Assembly: GCF_003086295.3 (NCBI RefSeq)
Contig: NC_092048.1
Span: 39,370,425 to 39,434,424, forward strand
Direction of reading: 5' to 3'
Origin: Arachis hypogaea
Lineage: Eukaryota > Streptophyta > Magnoliopsida > Fabales > Fabaceae
DNA length: 64,000 nucleotides
Shown: piece by piece, positions 11,354-24,100 of the stretch
Position numbering within the stretch: the first letter of the stretch is position 1
Layout: each line of letters opens with the position of its first letter
Translations under genes and position numbers: made by a program
The notes under the pieces: model-generated
Told to the model about the DNA's origin: nothing
The model's input: the letters and a program-made list of their open reading frames with translations, nothing else
Databases searched by the model: none

Positions 11354-13330
11354 AAGATTTGTGCAGTTTTGCTTAACATCCAAGAAGAAGAAAGACATGT
11401 GATACTTGAATAGGAGATGCTCTAGGCACATGACCGAAAAGTCCACTTTCTTTGATGAATTCGATGGAAGCTTTGTGACTTTCGGTGAAAATGGTAAATG
11501 AAAAATTGTGGCCGTAGGTAAGGTTGGTAAGAATTTCTCAACTTTCATTGATGTTGTATTTGAGTTGATTGGTTGAAACACAATCTTCTAGGCATTAGCA
11601 AATTGTGTAATTTATGTTGTTTGACTATTTTCAAGAAATTGAAATGCTTGGTTGTGTGTGAAAAATCTGATGAAATTTTGTTTGAAGTTATAAGATGCGA
11701 TAATGTGTATGGACTAACCTTAGAGGAACTAAAAGAACAAAATGTAGCTTGTTTTATTTCCATAGAATATGAGAAATAGTTATGGCATAAGAAAATAGAA
11801 CATACAAGCATGTTTCTAGTTTCTAAGCTTGTGAAAAAGAATTTGGTTAGATATCTTCCTAAAAATAAAATTTGACAATGACATCACTTGTGATGCTTGT
11901 CAATTAGGTAAATAAACAAAAAATTTTCTTTCAAACCCAAGGATGACATCTCAACCAAAAGAACTTTGGAAATGCTACATATTGATCATTTTGGTCCTAC
12001 AAGGACTCAAAGTCTTGGTGGTAAGCACTATAGCTTAGTGGTGTTTGATGACTATACTAAGTTTGGATGGATTCTTTTTCTTAGCTCATAAGAATGATGT
12101 CTTTCTTGCTCTTTTAACTCTATGCAAAAACATTCAAAATGAAAATTGTTTTCTTAAGAAGTGATCATGAAAATGAATTTGGAAAACAATACTTTGATGA
12201 ATTTGGTATTTCATATAATTTTTCATGTCCTAGCATACCTCAATAAAATAGAGTTGTTGAAAGGAGAAATAGAGGCCTTCAAGAAATGACTAGAGCTATG
12301 TTTTGGTGAAAATGACATTCCAAAATTCTTTTGGATTGAAGCTATATTTTGAACCAAATCATCATTAGAAAAGTTTTAAAGAAAACACCATATGAGCCTT
12401 AAAAAGGAGTACCACCCAATCTTAAGTACTTTCATACTTTTGGATGCAAATACTTTGTGTTAAGCACTAAAGATATTTTTAGAAAATTTGATCCAAAAAT
12501 CTTATGAAGGTATCTTTGTTGGATATTCAACCACTAGTAAAGCTTATAGAGTTTACATCAAGAAACATGGAATAATTGGGGAGTTCATACACATCATTTT
12601 CTTATGATTCTAACTCTATTTTAAGTGTTGTTGAGAAAATTGATGCAGGAACTAAGATTGCACAAAATTCAGAAGAATTCAAGGAAAAGACAAATCTGAA
12701 CCTTCAATGGAAGATGATGTTCACAATTCTGCAAACCAGAATCTAGGAGACGATTCTGTTTTGTCTCCTCCTGACATAAAGATTTCTGAAAATCTTAATG
12801 GAACAGATCATGTTCATACTCAATCTGAGATCACCTCACAAAAGCCAAGAGAATGGAAGTTCTTTAAGAACTATCCACATGAATTTATCATTGAAGATCC
12901 CTCTTGAATAAAAGCAAAGGAGAAAGAACTGGTCCAATTTAAGATCTTGTTGAGATCGTGTGAATAGGAGCAGCATTTCAAAAATTTGTTGTTGTCTTAG
13001 AAAATCCATGTGTGGACAAGCAAGAAGCAAGCTACTGTTGCTCTATCAACGGCTGAGGCCGAATTCTCAACTTCCTCTTGTTCTCAATTGACTTGGTTTA
13101 AAATACATCTTGCACATTACAAATTGTAAGTCAATAGTATCCTTATGTTTTGTGAAAACTTGAGTGCAATAAATATTTTTGAAAAATCATGTTTTACACT
13201 CAAGAACTAAGCACATTAAAGTAAGATTTCATTCCATAAAAGAACATGTGCTAAAGGGAACAATTGACATTCAATTTGTGAAATTGAGAACTACTCTAAG
13301 GACTGTTCATTGTTGAGTTTTTTAAATTAA
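11354..13330 (+). pseudogene. copia pol remnant (integrase and RNase H, RT missing)
   Basis: Read in shifting frames: a GAG-pre-integrase piece ending CDACQLGK near 11900; integrase core pieces near 11950-12300 (LRSDHENEF type, EFGISYNFSCPSIPQ, VVERRNRGLQEMTRAM); then a linker. At about 13020 comes the RNase H piece KKQATVALSTAEAEF, continuing to HIKVRFHSIKEH. The whole reverse-transcriptase domain normally lying between integrase and RNase H is absent; the join is near 12930-13000. Many stops. The copy is non-autonomous. Confidence 0.78.
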
Positions 13331-13339
13331 ATATGCTTA

Positions 13340-15668
13340 AAGATCTTTCTAGTTGTTTTTTGTTTCTCATGTTACAAGGAGACAAATCTGGGCAGATGAT
13401 GACTCCCTCTAGGTTCCATGAAGTTCAGACTATGTGTTGATAATTTTAAATGAATTTGAATCTTAACAAAATCTTTGGTGGTCAAATGTGTTTCCTTAAA
13501 ACCACCACTAAACTCAAGAGAAAGTTGTTTTGTTTTATGTAGTAGGTCTCATTACTTGTTTTGATCACATACACAAAAAATGAGAGTATTTACATTCATC
13601 ATTTTTCAAGTCAAATCAGTTTCAAAATCTTTTCAATCTTTTATTTGACTTGTCATTTCAAAACTGCCTGTATTATTTTTAAAATTCAAAATTCTTTAAA
13701 TCTCGTTTTATTGAATTGGTTTGTGTTTTCAAAAGAATTTTGAACATTTAAAGCAGTTATTATGATACCTTCTCATCTTCTCCGCTACTCCTATTTTCCT
13801 TACATATAGAATGTTTTTAACTTGCGTTTTTGAGTATTTTGGTATCGATCTGAGTAATGAAACCCAAGACAAAATTTTAAATCTTAAGGGTAGTGGTGCT
13901 GTAAAATAATCTTAGGAAAAGGGCACAAAGGCAGCCAAGGACATGATTTTGAAAGAAGAAGAAGATTCTCTTACAACCGAAGATGAGGAATCTGATGTCT
14001 AGCCCAATTTAATGCAGCTGTTTTCTTATAATCTATTTTTTTATGATACATTTTACAACTTCTGTTGACACTAACACTCATACTTGTTTTGCACTTGTGG
14101 ATTGCATATTGAACTATTTTTGTGTGCAAATTTACTATTCTTGATAATAACAGGGGGAGTAAGCATTGTGTGAAAATAAATTGAAACAGTTATAGTGAAA
14201 CAGTTGAACTTATGATGTCTGAGACTGGCTGCAATTCTCTTTGTTTTACACTATTTTTTTCACGCAGCTATGATTATGCATATTGGTCTGATTGTGAATA
14301 TTGCTTATACTTATTATAGTTTTTGTTTTGTTTTGGTATCTGAGTTTTCTTTTTTAAGGCTGCTCCATGATGTTGCTGCTGAAAAACTGTTTCTAAAATA
14401 TTGGTTTATCATTATTTTTGTTCTATTTTTGGATTTTAGTTGTAGATCTCTGTTGGGTGTCTGTAACTTAGCTTTTGCACTTTTACCTGCTCTACACTTT
14501 TTGTATATATGTTGAACTATTTCTTCATGCAGGTATCCCTTCTTAATGAGAAAAGGGGGAGAAAGAAAAATAAATTGAAAGGCTATTTTTTGTTTTTATC
14601 TTAATCTATGATGATGATGTTTGAAGCTGCTGTTTATTATTTGAATTTGTGTTTAAAAGTTTGCAGTTTGATATGGTTGTGAATATTGTTTATAGCTTAG
14701 CATTTGAGCTTGTGAATAAATAGTATTTAATTAACATTTAGTTTAGCTCTAATTCATGCTTGTTTTAAGGATGGCTGATAATTTTTTGTGAATTGATAAG
14801 AGCCTTGCAAATTTTGACATATGATGTGTCCCTCCTTGATGACAAAAGGGGGAGAAAAATAAAAGAAGGGATGAATTACTGAATTGAAACTGTTTCTTTA
14901 TTGCCCATTTATGTTTGAACAATTTCTAGTTTTCTATTCTTTTGGTTTGAGTAATGTTCTTTTGTGTTGTTGGTTGACTATACTTGGATACTCTGGACCC
15001 TTTTGATTTGGTTTAAACAAATATTCTGTATTTTGACATATTATTGTTCATTTGTTTTGCAGGTTCCCCTCTTGATGACAAAAGGGAGAGGAAAGGTGTG
15101 TGAAAAGGGACTGATCTAATTGCTGATCCAATTTTTTTTGTTGTTAAAAATATTTTTTGATAATACTGCTCTAATTATTATTCTGCCAATTTTTGTTATG
15201 ATGAATGAACTGTGCATTGCTGGATTTTTGCTTGATTTAATTGTTTGGCAAGAAATTTTTAACAGGAATTATTTTTTACATGTTAATTTGAAATATGTTG
15301 AGTCTTGGTTATTTGGAATATACTTTGAAGGTACTCAGGCATATTTTAAGATTATTTTTTTGTGAGCAGAAAGTTATCTAAGATAACAAATCAAATTTTG
15401 ATTATCTTAATTCATCTGCTCAAAAATCAAGCTGTTCAAAATTTTTACGATCTATATGTTGAATACATTGTAACTTATTTTGGAACTGTATTAAGCTTGG
15501 TTTTAAGAATGTTACAGGTAAAGCTTCCTCTAATAAAATGGCACATATTAAAGGGGAGCTATGTGACAAATGAAAAGGGGGAGGATCCAAAAACTTCAAG
15601 GGAGTACTCTTAATCTTTACCCCTTTTTCAATTAAATTTTTAATAATGTTTATCATCAAGGGGGAGAT
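13340..15668 (+). other. copia 3' untranslated region with repeated polypurine tracts
   Basis: Some 2.3 kb of T-rich non-coding DNA between RNase H and the 3' LTR. Purine blocks of the form AAAAGGGGGAGA recur near 14151, 14551, 14844, 15078, 15573 and 15659, several preceded by a CCCTCCTTGATGACA-like motif. The last one abuts the LTR and is the working tract. Repetition of this module is a published feature of Sireviruses (from memory). Confidence 0.75.
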
Positions 15669-17483
15669 TGTTGAATTTTGAAAACTTCAAATTATTGTGA
15701 TGATCAAACATTGTTAAAAATATTAATTACAAAATTGTTAACTTAATTTTATGGTTATAATTAATTGGTTGTTTAACAATTTTGTTGAGAAATGCAGGTT
15801 TGTTATTGAGCCGAAAAATACACAAGCCCAATGTGATGATAATATTCAGCCTGGGTACAAAAAGAATTCTAAGCATTGTGGCTGAATTATTTTTGCAATT
15901 GGTATTTAGGCCAAGTATTATATGATTAGCCTAAATTAATTTTTGAGACCAACAAGCCTTGGTCTGAAATCAAAGAAAAGAGAAAGGAAATAGAGCATGA
16001 TGTTTCGGTCATCCATTTGCCTTGATGGAATTCAAATTTTAATTGAATTAAAAGCATGCATTCCACGGATGCCTTTCTCAATGGATGATGGATTTCAAAT
16101 TCAATTAACTAGTTTTAATACCTTGAAAACAGGAAAGAGAAAGTTGAAATTGATTTGATGGCATTAATTGATTTCACACGTTACAAGACATGGGGAAGAA
16201 AATGGATAATTAACTCATTTTAATTTCCTTCTTTACTCTCATTGAAAGCTTTTATTTCGTCTCTCTCTTCTCTCTCTTGCTTTTAGATTGTCACTTCCAT
16301 CAGGGAAAGAAAATGGAAGAAGTTATTAGAAGTAGAAGCAGAGAAACTAGAAGCAAGCAAGAGGCCAAGGTGATGATGGTCCTTGCAAAAAGAAGATCCA
16401 AAGCATGGCGTGACTGAGATCTTTTCTACTAAAGGCAAGATGTGAAGAAGAAGCTTCAAGATTTCCATGCTTAAAGTAGAAGAAATCCGTTTCGGTCAGA
16501 GAAGAAGATCCCTGGGGTATGGCTCGTCTCTACTTTTGTTCATCCATCACAGGAGGTAGCTACTGTAGCTACGTGGAAAAGAAGCAGAAGATAGAACAGA
16601 TGGAGCTGTCAAGGATCAAAGGTTCATCAAGGGTCAGAAATCCTTCTTGGGGACCAAGTCAAGATGGAAGGCTCAGATTGATGAAGCTTGATAAGATGGG
16701 ATGAGAGTGAGGTAATTGCATGTTGGATTTTGCATTCGATTTCCTCTTCTCTCTCTGTATGAACCGATTTTGAAGTTGAAGAAGAAGAAGAAGAAGTTAG
16801 CTCGGTTGAACCGTTTCAACCTTGGAAGCTTCCCCTTCTATAATAAGGATGAACGGCCAAGGCTTGAGACAAGGAGTGAGAGCACACGTTTAGGTTCCCA
16901 TAGCTCTTTGAGCTGTTTATTCTTCTCCTTCATGGCTTTCATTGAATATTTCTTTTTCTCAGTGAGTATGTCTGTATTTCATTGGTAAAAGGTAAAATGT
17001 GAGGTTTTGTAAGAAAAAGCCAATGAATGGAAAAAGGCAGAAAGTTAAAGAAAAAGCCATTATTATCTTAGAAATTCTTTGTATGTATTTCTGTTTTGTT
17101 GTCATGATCCTGAGGGGATCCCCTTGCAAGTTGGGTTAGCACTTAGTTGTTGAAAGCTTGGCAGATGACCAAGTCAAGTTCAGGATTAGGGTTAGATTCT
17201 GGACTTGTCTCGGATAGGAAGGGTAGTTCCTAGGGAGAATTAGTATCTGTAATCTGCTTGATTATAGTGAAATTTCATCATTGTTGTGATGGAGACTGGA
17301 TGTAGGCTGCATTGCACTTAGCAGCTGAACCAGGATACTTCTGGGTGTGATTCTCTCTTTCTATTCTACTCAATTTCTGATTCTATTCGTAGGAGACAAA
17401 ATTGAAAAATATCTCCTCACTGGTTACGAGACAAAAAGAAAAGTCTCTTGACTAGTGACGAGATAAAAAGCAGAAATATCTCC
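15669..17483 (+). repeat. 3' LTR of copia element, 3'-truncated
   Basis: Matches the 5' LTR from TGTTGAATTTTG to AGAAATATCTCC (1815 bp), then stops abruptly. The last ~90 bp of the 5' LTR (GAAAGCATTT to ACCATCA) have no counterpart. Unrelated gypsy-type LTR sequence begins at 17484. Confidence 0.88.
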
Positions 17484-18482
17484 TAAAACTCAAGGGTTTC
17501 CAATTAATCAACTCCAAAGTCAAGTTGGGAGCTCTACTCTATTAACATGAATGCCATTTTCTCAAACATGTAAAGGGAGTAGATAGGAGACATGGTAATT
17601 AAAATTAAATTAATAAAAACAAATTTGGAGCTGATAATTAATTGAAAGAAATCAAACAAGTAATCGAATTAAATATAAATATAGTTCATTGCATTAATAA
17701 ATTCAAAATTAACAATATCCAAATATGACCATAGGCAATTAAATGGAAAACAAAAGAGTAGAGTGATAGAAAAGCAAACTATAATGATGAAGACTTCAAT
17801 CGAAGGTAGTAGTAGCTCTCTCAATATCCAATCCAAAAGCAAAAACTAAGAATGCTAAGAAGCCTAGGAGTAGTGTTTTTCTCTCTAAAATTCAAAACTA
17901 AAACTAAAACTAAGTGAAAGTGAATGTGTGTTGAGTCTCCGGTTGCCCCCTGCCTCTAGTCTGTGTTTTTGGACTGAAAACTGGGTCCAAAACAGCTTAG
18001 AAATTGCCCCCAGCGAGTTCTGATGAATGCAGCACGTAATGCTCTGTCACGCGTATGCGTCGGCCATACGTACGCGTCGCTGGTCTTCTGCGCTTGTCAC
18101 GCGTACGCGTCAGTCACGCGTACGCGTAGATGTACGATGCGCCAATTCACGCGCATGCGTCAGCCATGCGTGTGCGTCGATCCTCGTTGCTCAGCTCCTT
18201 AGTTTGTTGTGTTCCTTCCACTTTAATATGCCTCCTCTTCATCCTTTAAGTCATTCATGCCCTGTAAACTTGAAAACACTTCACGAACACATCACGGCAT
18301 CAAATGGTAATAAACAAGAATTAAAAATTAACAATTTAAAGGCTTAGGAAGCAAGTTTTTAACCATGGAACAAAATTAGGAAGGATTCGTAAAACCATGT
18401 AGTTTGTATGAATAAGTGTGCGAATAATTAATAAAATCTACTCAATTTAGCACAAGATAAATCATAAAATAGTAGTTTATCA
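17484..18482 (-). mobile_element. fragment of a gypsy-type (FIDEL-like) LTR
   Basis: On the minus strand the piece starts TGATAAACTACTATTTTATG at 18482 and continues about 1 kb to the break at 17484. I recall LTRs opening with this sequence from abundant peanut Ty3/gypsy families such as FIDEL; this was not searched. It contains a cluster of degenerate ACGCGTACGCGT motifs (18047-18180). No internal region or partner LTR is seen. Confidence 0.5.
18047..18180. repeat. degenerate CGCGTACGCG array
   Basis: A GC-rich island in AT-rich DNA with at least eight partly palindromic units such as CACGCGTACGCGTC, spaced about 15-30 bp apart. It lies inside the LTR fragment 17484-18482. A similar array sits in the second solo LTR (50019-50260). 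Confidence 0.8.
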
Positions 18483-18681
18483 GGGGGTTGTTGGGGGAAG
18501 AGAGAGAGAGTATTCAATGTTTTTTTGTAGTGCTATATGATTAATTATTAAAAGAAAAAAATATTTTCATACTTTATATAATTAAAAAAAGATATTAAAA
18601 ATCTAATTTATATCTTAATATCAATAAAATACCAAAATATTATTATAATTTATCTAAAAAATACTTTATATTATATATATG

Positions 18682-18836
18682 AATAATGCTACACATCCAA
18701 GTCTTTTTCTTAACCAAGTCCAACCAAGTTGGTCTAAAATAACAAAAACTTGTTATACCTAACATTATTTCAAGTCTTATTTTTTAACTTGGTTGAACTT
18801 AGTTTATAAAAAGATTTGGATGTGTAACATTACTTT
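18682..18836. mobile_element. MITE with ~45-bp terminal inverted repeats
   Basis: The left arm AATAATGCTACACATCCAAG and the complement of the right arm AAGTAATGTTACACATCCAA match for about 45 bp with few mismatches, leaving a small core. Both sides carry TTATATATATG (18671-18681 and 18837-18847), a possible target duplication, though AT repeats make this weak. No coding capacity. Confidence 0.65.
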
Positions 18837-18847
18837 TTATATATATG

Positions 18848-20160
18848 TCGTATTTCCATGTCTTATAAAAATTTTAAATTTGTGTGTCCGAATATCTCAT
18901 GTCGTATCATATTTTGTGTCTGTATCAGTATATGTGCATCATAAATTTATATTACAATTGCATTACTGGCATCTGTAAATGAACTATACATCATATATGA
19001 ACAAAAAATTTACTTGCATATGCTGTTGTCTAACATTTTTCATAGTATACAAATAACAAGGTTTATGCATGCTAAGTAGCATTATTACTCGAAAAAGAAG
19101 CAAGAATTGTGGGCAGACGAGCGAATAACCTATGAATATCAAGAAAACGAAAAATAATTTTCTTTGTTTAGAATGTAATTTTTCATCCTCTATAGATATT
19201 TTATACGGTCAACTAATTTTTAAAATAATATTTTTAAAAATTATTTATATATAAATTTAATTAGATAATTATTGTATAAAAAAGACTTTATACTCTATGC
19301 ATCAAAATTAAACTCATTTTCTTAATTTTTAATTAACAAAGATTAAAATAAATTTTTTTTGTTGTGTTTTTTTTAATTAAACTCGAATTGTCCTTGCAAC
19401 ATATTCTAGTTTATGTCTAGAGTTAATTATCGAAAACTAAAATGCCCAAACATTTTAGTAAAGCCCATCTAACGAGCCCAAACAAAATTAAAATCTCATT
19501 TAGAAAATGTCTATGATCGGAAACAAAAAAAAAAAATGTCTATGTTCTAACTACAAAGACAGAGCATGTCAAACCACATCGAACCCTCCCCACACCCATA
19601 GAAGAAACAAAAATCCCAGTAGATAATCTACTTCCAAAATCATTAAATCAACCTACACATATATAATATTGAATGACAAACCGGAGTGAGGCATACATTG
19701 TCTTTGGAAAGGATGAAAAATATTTACTTTTTCTATTCCATACTTATCTGTAAGTGACTGGATTTGGTGAAGAACTATTGCTCCCTCCTTCAAATATTGT
19801 GAACTAGAATACACCCTGTGCCAAGAATTAGGGGTGACAAACAAGTGGTAACCCGCTCGCTTAACTCGTGGGAAAAGGCAAGCGGGACTAGACTTTTACT
19901 ACCACCAAAAACAGCATGTCCGCCTAACCCAGCAAGGGGAGACGGGAAAGCCCAGTGGGCGCTTGCCTATTTTGTTTTTTTAACCTATTTATCCCCTGAC
20001 CAAAAAAAAAAAACCCTTTTATCCAAATTTAATACTAAGCTAGTATTTGTTTTTAAAGACTAAAATTAAGGCCGGAGAAATAAAATTTAATATTGAGAAA
20101 AAAGATCAGAGATTCAAACTAAAATTTCAGTCATTTTTACTATCTCTAGAAAGTGACAAC
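18848..20160. other. intergenic DNA, no gene seen
   Basis: AT-rich non-coding DNA. A moderately GC-rich stretch (19825-19960) resembles degraded repeat sequence. No convincing reading frame or RNA gene. Confidence 0.55.
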
Positions 20161-20445
20161 TGTAAGATCCAGAATTTTCAAGTAAATCTTACTGTGAATT
20201 AATTTTAATTCATTTATTCATTAGAAATTTTATTTTCAGAAATTATTTTATTAAAGCTAATTAAATTAGGTTTTGATAATTAATTAGAAATTTTACTTAA
20301 TTTTATAATTATTGAATAATTTTCTATATTTAAATTATACAGCTTAACAGTTGCAAAAGAATAAGAATTTTATACAATTTAGTTAAATAATAGAGATTCT
20401 AGAATTTAATACTTTAATTTGATTAATAAAGAAAATTAATTATAT

Positions 20446-21191
20446 TATCTTTAATTTTAAATATATGGAATGTAAGTTCAGTCTGAGAAGAGAAAACACT
20501 AATATAGAGGTGAAGATTGGAGAAAACATCCTACGACAAGTTAAAAGTTTTAAGTATCTTGGATGCATTATACAGGATAATGGAGAGATTGAACAGGATG
20601 TAAATCATAGGATTCAAGCAGGTTGGTCAAAATGGTGGAGTGCATCTGGCTTTATATGCGACAAAAAAGTGTTTTTAAAACTTAAAGGTAAATTCTATCG
20701 CACCGCTATAAGACCGGCTATGCTTTATGGTACGGAGTGTTGGGCGGCTAAAAGGAGCACGAACATAAGCTGAGTGTGGCAGAGATGAAGATGTTGAGAT
20801 GGATGAGTGGTTATACGCGATTGGATAAAATAAGGAATGAAGATATAAGGAAGAGAGTTGGAGTAGCACCCATTGTGGAAAAGATGGTTGAATCGCGTCT
20901 CAGGTGGTTTGGACATGTGAGAAGAAGACCGATAGAACATCCAGTCAGGAGGGTGGATGAGATGGAAGATGGACAAAGGGCGAAAGGCAGAGAAAGACCT
21001 AAGAAGACCATCCATGAGGTGTTCAAACGAGATCTACATGTAAACGGTCTCTTTGTAGACATGATACATGACATAGCACAATGGCGTCGTTTGATTCATG
21101 TAGCCGACCCCACTTAGTGGGATAAGACTTTGTTGTTGTTGTTGTTGTTGTTGTTATTGTTGTTGTTGTTGTTGTATCTTTAATTTTAAAT
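20446..21191 (+). repeat. 17-bp target-site duplication around RTE LINE
   Basis: TATCTTTAATTTTAAAT occurs at 20446-20462 and again at 21175-21191, exactly bordering the LINE fragment. It is a perfect copy. Confidence 0.9.
20463..21174 (+). mobile_element. RTE-clade LINE 3' fragment with (TTG)n tail
   Basis: A 712-bp 5'-truncated LINE. It encodes the end of an RTE-type reverse transcriptase (VKSFKYLGCIIQDNGEIEQD, IRPAMLYGTECWAAK; then MLRWMSGYTRLDKIRNEDIR, RLRWFGHVRRRP, HVADPT). The coding part ends at a stop (21115-21117), followed by GGGATAAGACTTTGTTG and a TTG microsatellite to 21174. A one-base frame change near 20760 separates the two coding blocks. The TTG tail is characteristic of plant RTE elements. 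Confidence 0.88.
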
Positions 21192-24100
21192 TAAACTATT
21201 CGATTAAAAGTCAATTAGTAAATTAATAATCAAATGATATTTTTAAAATAATTTTAATAGATGAAATTAGGTTTTTAATTAATACTCTATACCCTTAATT
21301 TTATTAAAATGACCTAAACTACCCTAATCTTAACCCTCTACCCCACTTCCTTCCCTTCCCCAAACCTAACCTAAATATATTGCTTCAGAAAACAAAGAAG
21401 AAAAATAAAGAAAGAAAAAGAAAGAAGGAAAGGCGAGGAAGGAGAGGGAGGAAGTGAGCGCCGGGGAGGCTGTCTGCGTACGCCACCGTCGTGTACCACC
21501 GCCACGTCGCCGACGAAGAGGAGAGAGAGAGCAGTGCCGAGGAGGCTTCGAAGCCTGCGTCCAGCCCTCGCCGTCCTCACCGTCGAGGTCTTCACCGTCG
21601 CCGTTGCGGATCAGATCTGAGGCGAGAGAGCAGGCCGCGAAGGAGGAGGGAACCGCGTCGTCCGTGAAGCTTGACTCGCCGTTGCTCGTGCTCGTCGCCG
21701 CCAGAACCCTTGCCGTCGCTGCTGCCGTTGGACGAAGGAGAGAGGAAAAAGATGCGATGTACATAGCAGCTCACTGCCGTGCTTCATCTCCGCCGCTGCC
21801 ATGGACGCCGATGAGTTGCACGGTGTCATCGGGGTTTGATGAGGAAGGTCCGTGGATTGGGGTTTTCCAAAATCAAGGTTTGGAATTTGGTGAAGATTGG
21901 TTCAGTGGTTGGGTTTTTGGAGTTGCTGTTCTGTCACCACCGTTGTTGTAGTCGTGCCTCTATTGCCAGAAAACGGCGCCGTTGTTGCCGGAGAACCACC
22001 GTTGAAGCCGCTACTGTTCTGGTGAGCCTTACCCTTATTTCTGATCTCCTTTTGTACGCTTAAGTTGTTCCATTGCTGTTGTGAGGGAGTGTTTATGTTG
22101 AATGAAGTTGTTATTGTGAGTTATTCAGCTGCCGCCGCCACTAGAGGTAGCTACTGGAGTTGCCGCCGAAACCCTTGTCTTCTTGGTAAGCACTTTGTTT
22201 CCGAAACTTCTTGAAATCAGTGTTCTATTGTAATCTGTTGGAGATTCTGAGATGTGGGTACCTTAGGTTTGGGTTCCGGTATTTGTGCGTCGAAATTAAG
22301 GTTGCTACAGAACCATCAGAGCTTCCGGCCGCTATTAGAGCTGCTGTCCGGTCAATTTGGAAGCTGCTACTGTGTCGCTCTATTCTATTTATCGTGGTGA
22401 GATTATTCGGTTTTGTTCTTATTTATCCCAATATTCTATTATCAATTATGTTCTAATATCGCTCAATATCCATTCCGTGTTAATTCTAAATTATGACAAA
22501 TATGTGGTTATCGGAATTTCTGCGGCTGCTGCCGATTAGCATGAGAATAAGGATTCAATGGGTTTAATTATGCAACTTGCGACTAATCGAGGTAGGGGCG
22601 TTTTCATTAAACTCATTTTTATTCTTAAGAGTTGTTATAAATTGATATTTAAGCAAATAAATATTTTTAGTGATTACGGAGTCTTATGAATTGAACTGAA
22701 TTGCCTTGAATGAATGTGATTGCTTACTTGACTGTGGCTATTTCTGAATATTGAGTTGGTATTGAGATAGTGAGTGGAAGATTAATTTGAAAATCTGATT
22801 TGAATGTTTATCAAGTATAATTTGAGAATTGGAAAATGATTTGATGTTAGAGTTAATTTGGGTTTGGAAAACAGCTTGAGATTTGTGAATGACTCGGATT
22901 TGAAACCATTGAAAAGGGTTTGAGTAAATGTTGGTTGGCTTTGTTGGAAATGAATTGAGATCTGGAAAGGATTATAATATTAGAAATAAGCTTGATTTGT
23001 TGAAAAATGAGTTTAAATTGAAAATGATCTGAGATATTGAAATTGCTCTGATTTTGAAATTGAATTGAAAGGAGTTTGAGAAATGGTTTTGTTGGAACCC
23101 GAAAAGGGTGGCAGATTCCGAGTTTTAGAGGAGATACTGCCGAAATTTTATAAAATTAGAAGTTTCATTTGAAGTAGTTATTTTAAAAAGGTTTAATTTT
23201 AAGCATTATGTGGTTTAAGATTACTTTATTTATCAAAGAAAGAATTATGTTTTGGTTTGAGATTGTTGATTAACGGAAAGAAGGATGATGAGGATTGATT
23301 TGAAATATGATTTTTGAATGAATTTGGAAATGGGATATGGATTGACGAATGATGATGATATTGAGAATGGCTAAGATATTGATGAATGATGAATGAATTA
23401 TTTATATGGCTTATGAATTTGAAATATCTTAGATACGAGGTTCTCTGGATTAAGTGCCGTGGCTTGCCATCACGTGTACCGGGTTGAAAACTCGATACTC
23501 TGTTGACCCTATGACGTAAGTGTGACCGGGCACTATATAAATTCCCGGAAATGTTACCCCCATTGAGCAATATTGATTATTTGAGAAAAAGCTGTGCATA
23601 GACTCTTGGGGATGCACGTCGGGGGACAGTCTAAGGACAATTCAGACTTGTCGGGTTGGCTGGATAACCGACAGATGAGCCTCATCAGCCGTAGGACAGG
23701 CATGCATCATATGTATTTGTATGCTTTGCTTGGGTTTGAACTTGTTTTGGTTTGCCTAATTGCTAAACTGTTCTTAACTGCTACTTGAACTATTTGCTAT
23801 AACTGCTACCTACTTGTGCTTTCCTTGTCTGTGTTGCCTGTGTTTGTCCTGGCGTGCTACATTTGAGAATGAACTTTGGTGCTAAATTAATGACTGTGTT
23901 GTTTGATTGCGTGGTTAGTTTTTGATTGAGTTTTTCTTATACGAAAGGAAAGGTTTCAGACTTATGAAGGATTAAACATTGTTTCTTTAAAAAAGTTTTG
24001 AACGATTTCGTATTGGTTTTAAAAGATTCATAAGCCAATGATAATCGCTAAGCTTAAAAACAGTTTTCTTATTAAATATCTTCTTATGACAACTTTGAAA

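Larger units (their letters stand above)
7511..17483 (+). mobile_element. Ty1/copia (Sirevirus-like) retrotransposon, degraded
   Basis: Two long direct repeats (7511-9401 and 15669-17483) flank an internal region that starts with a primer-binding site TGGTATCAGAGC. It ends with a polypurine tract AGGGGGAGA directly before the 3' LTR. Gag, integrase and RNase H remnants appear in copia order (integrase before RNase H). A coiled-coil gag, a long 2.3-kb untranslated region and multiplied purine tracts before the 3' LTR are known Sirevirus traits. The 3' LTR lacks its last ~90 bp, so target duplications cannot be tested. Confidence 0.88.

Noticed and set aside
21454..21951. 165-residue reading frame
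   Set aside because: Arg/Ser/Pro-rich, lies in a GC-rich leader block of a solo LTR, and is open on several frames; composition explains it.
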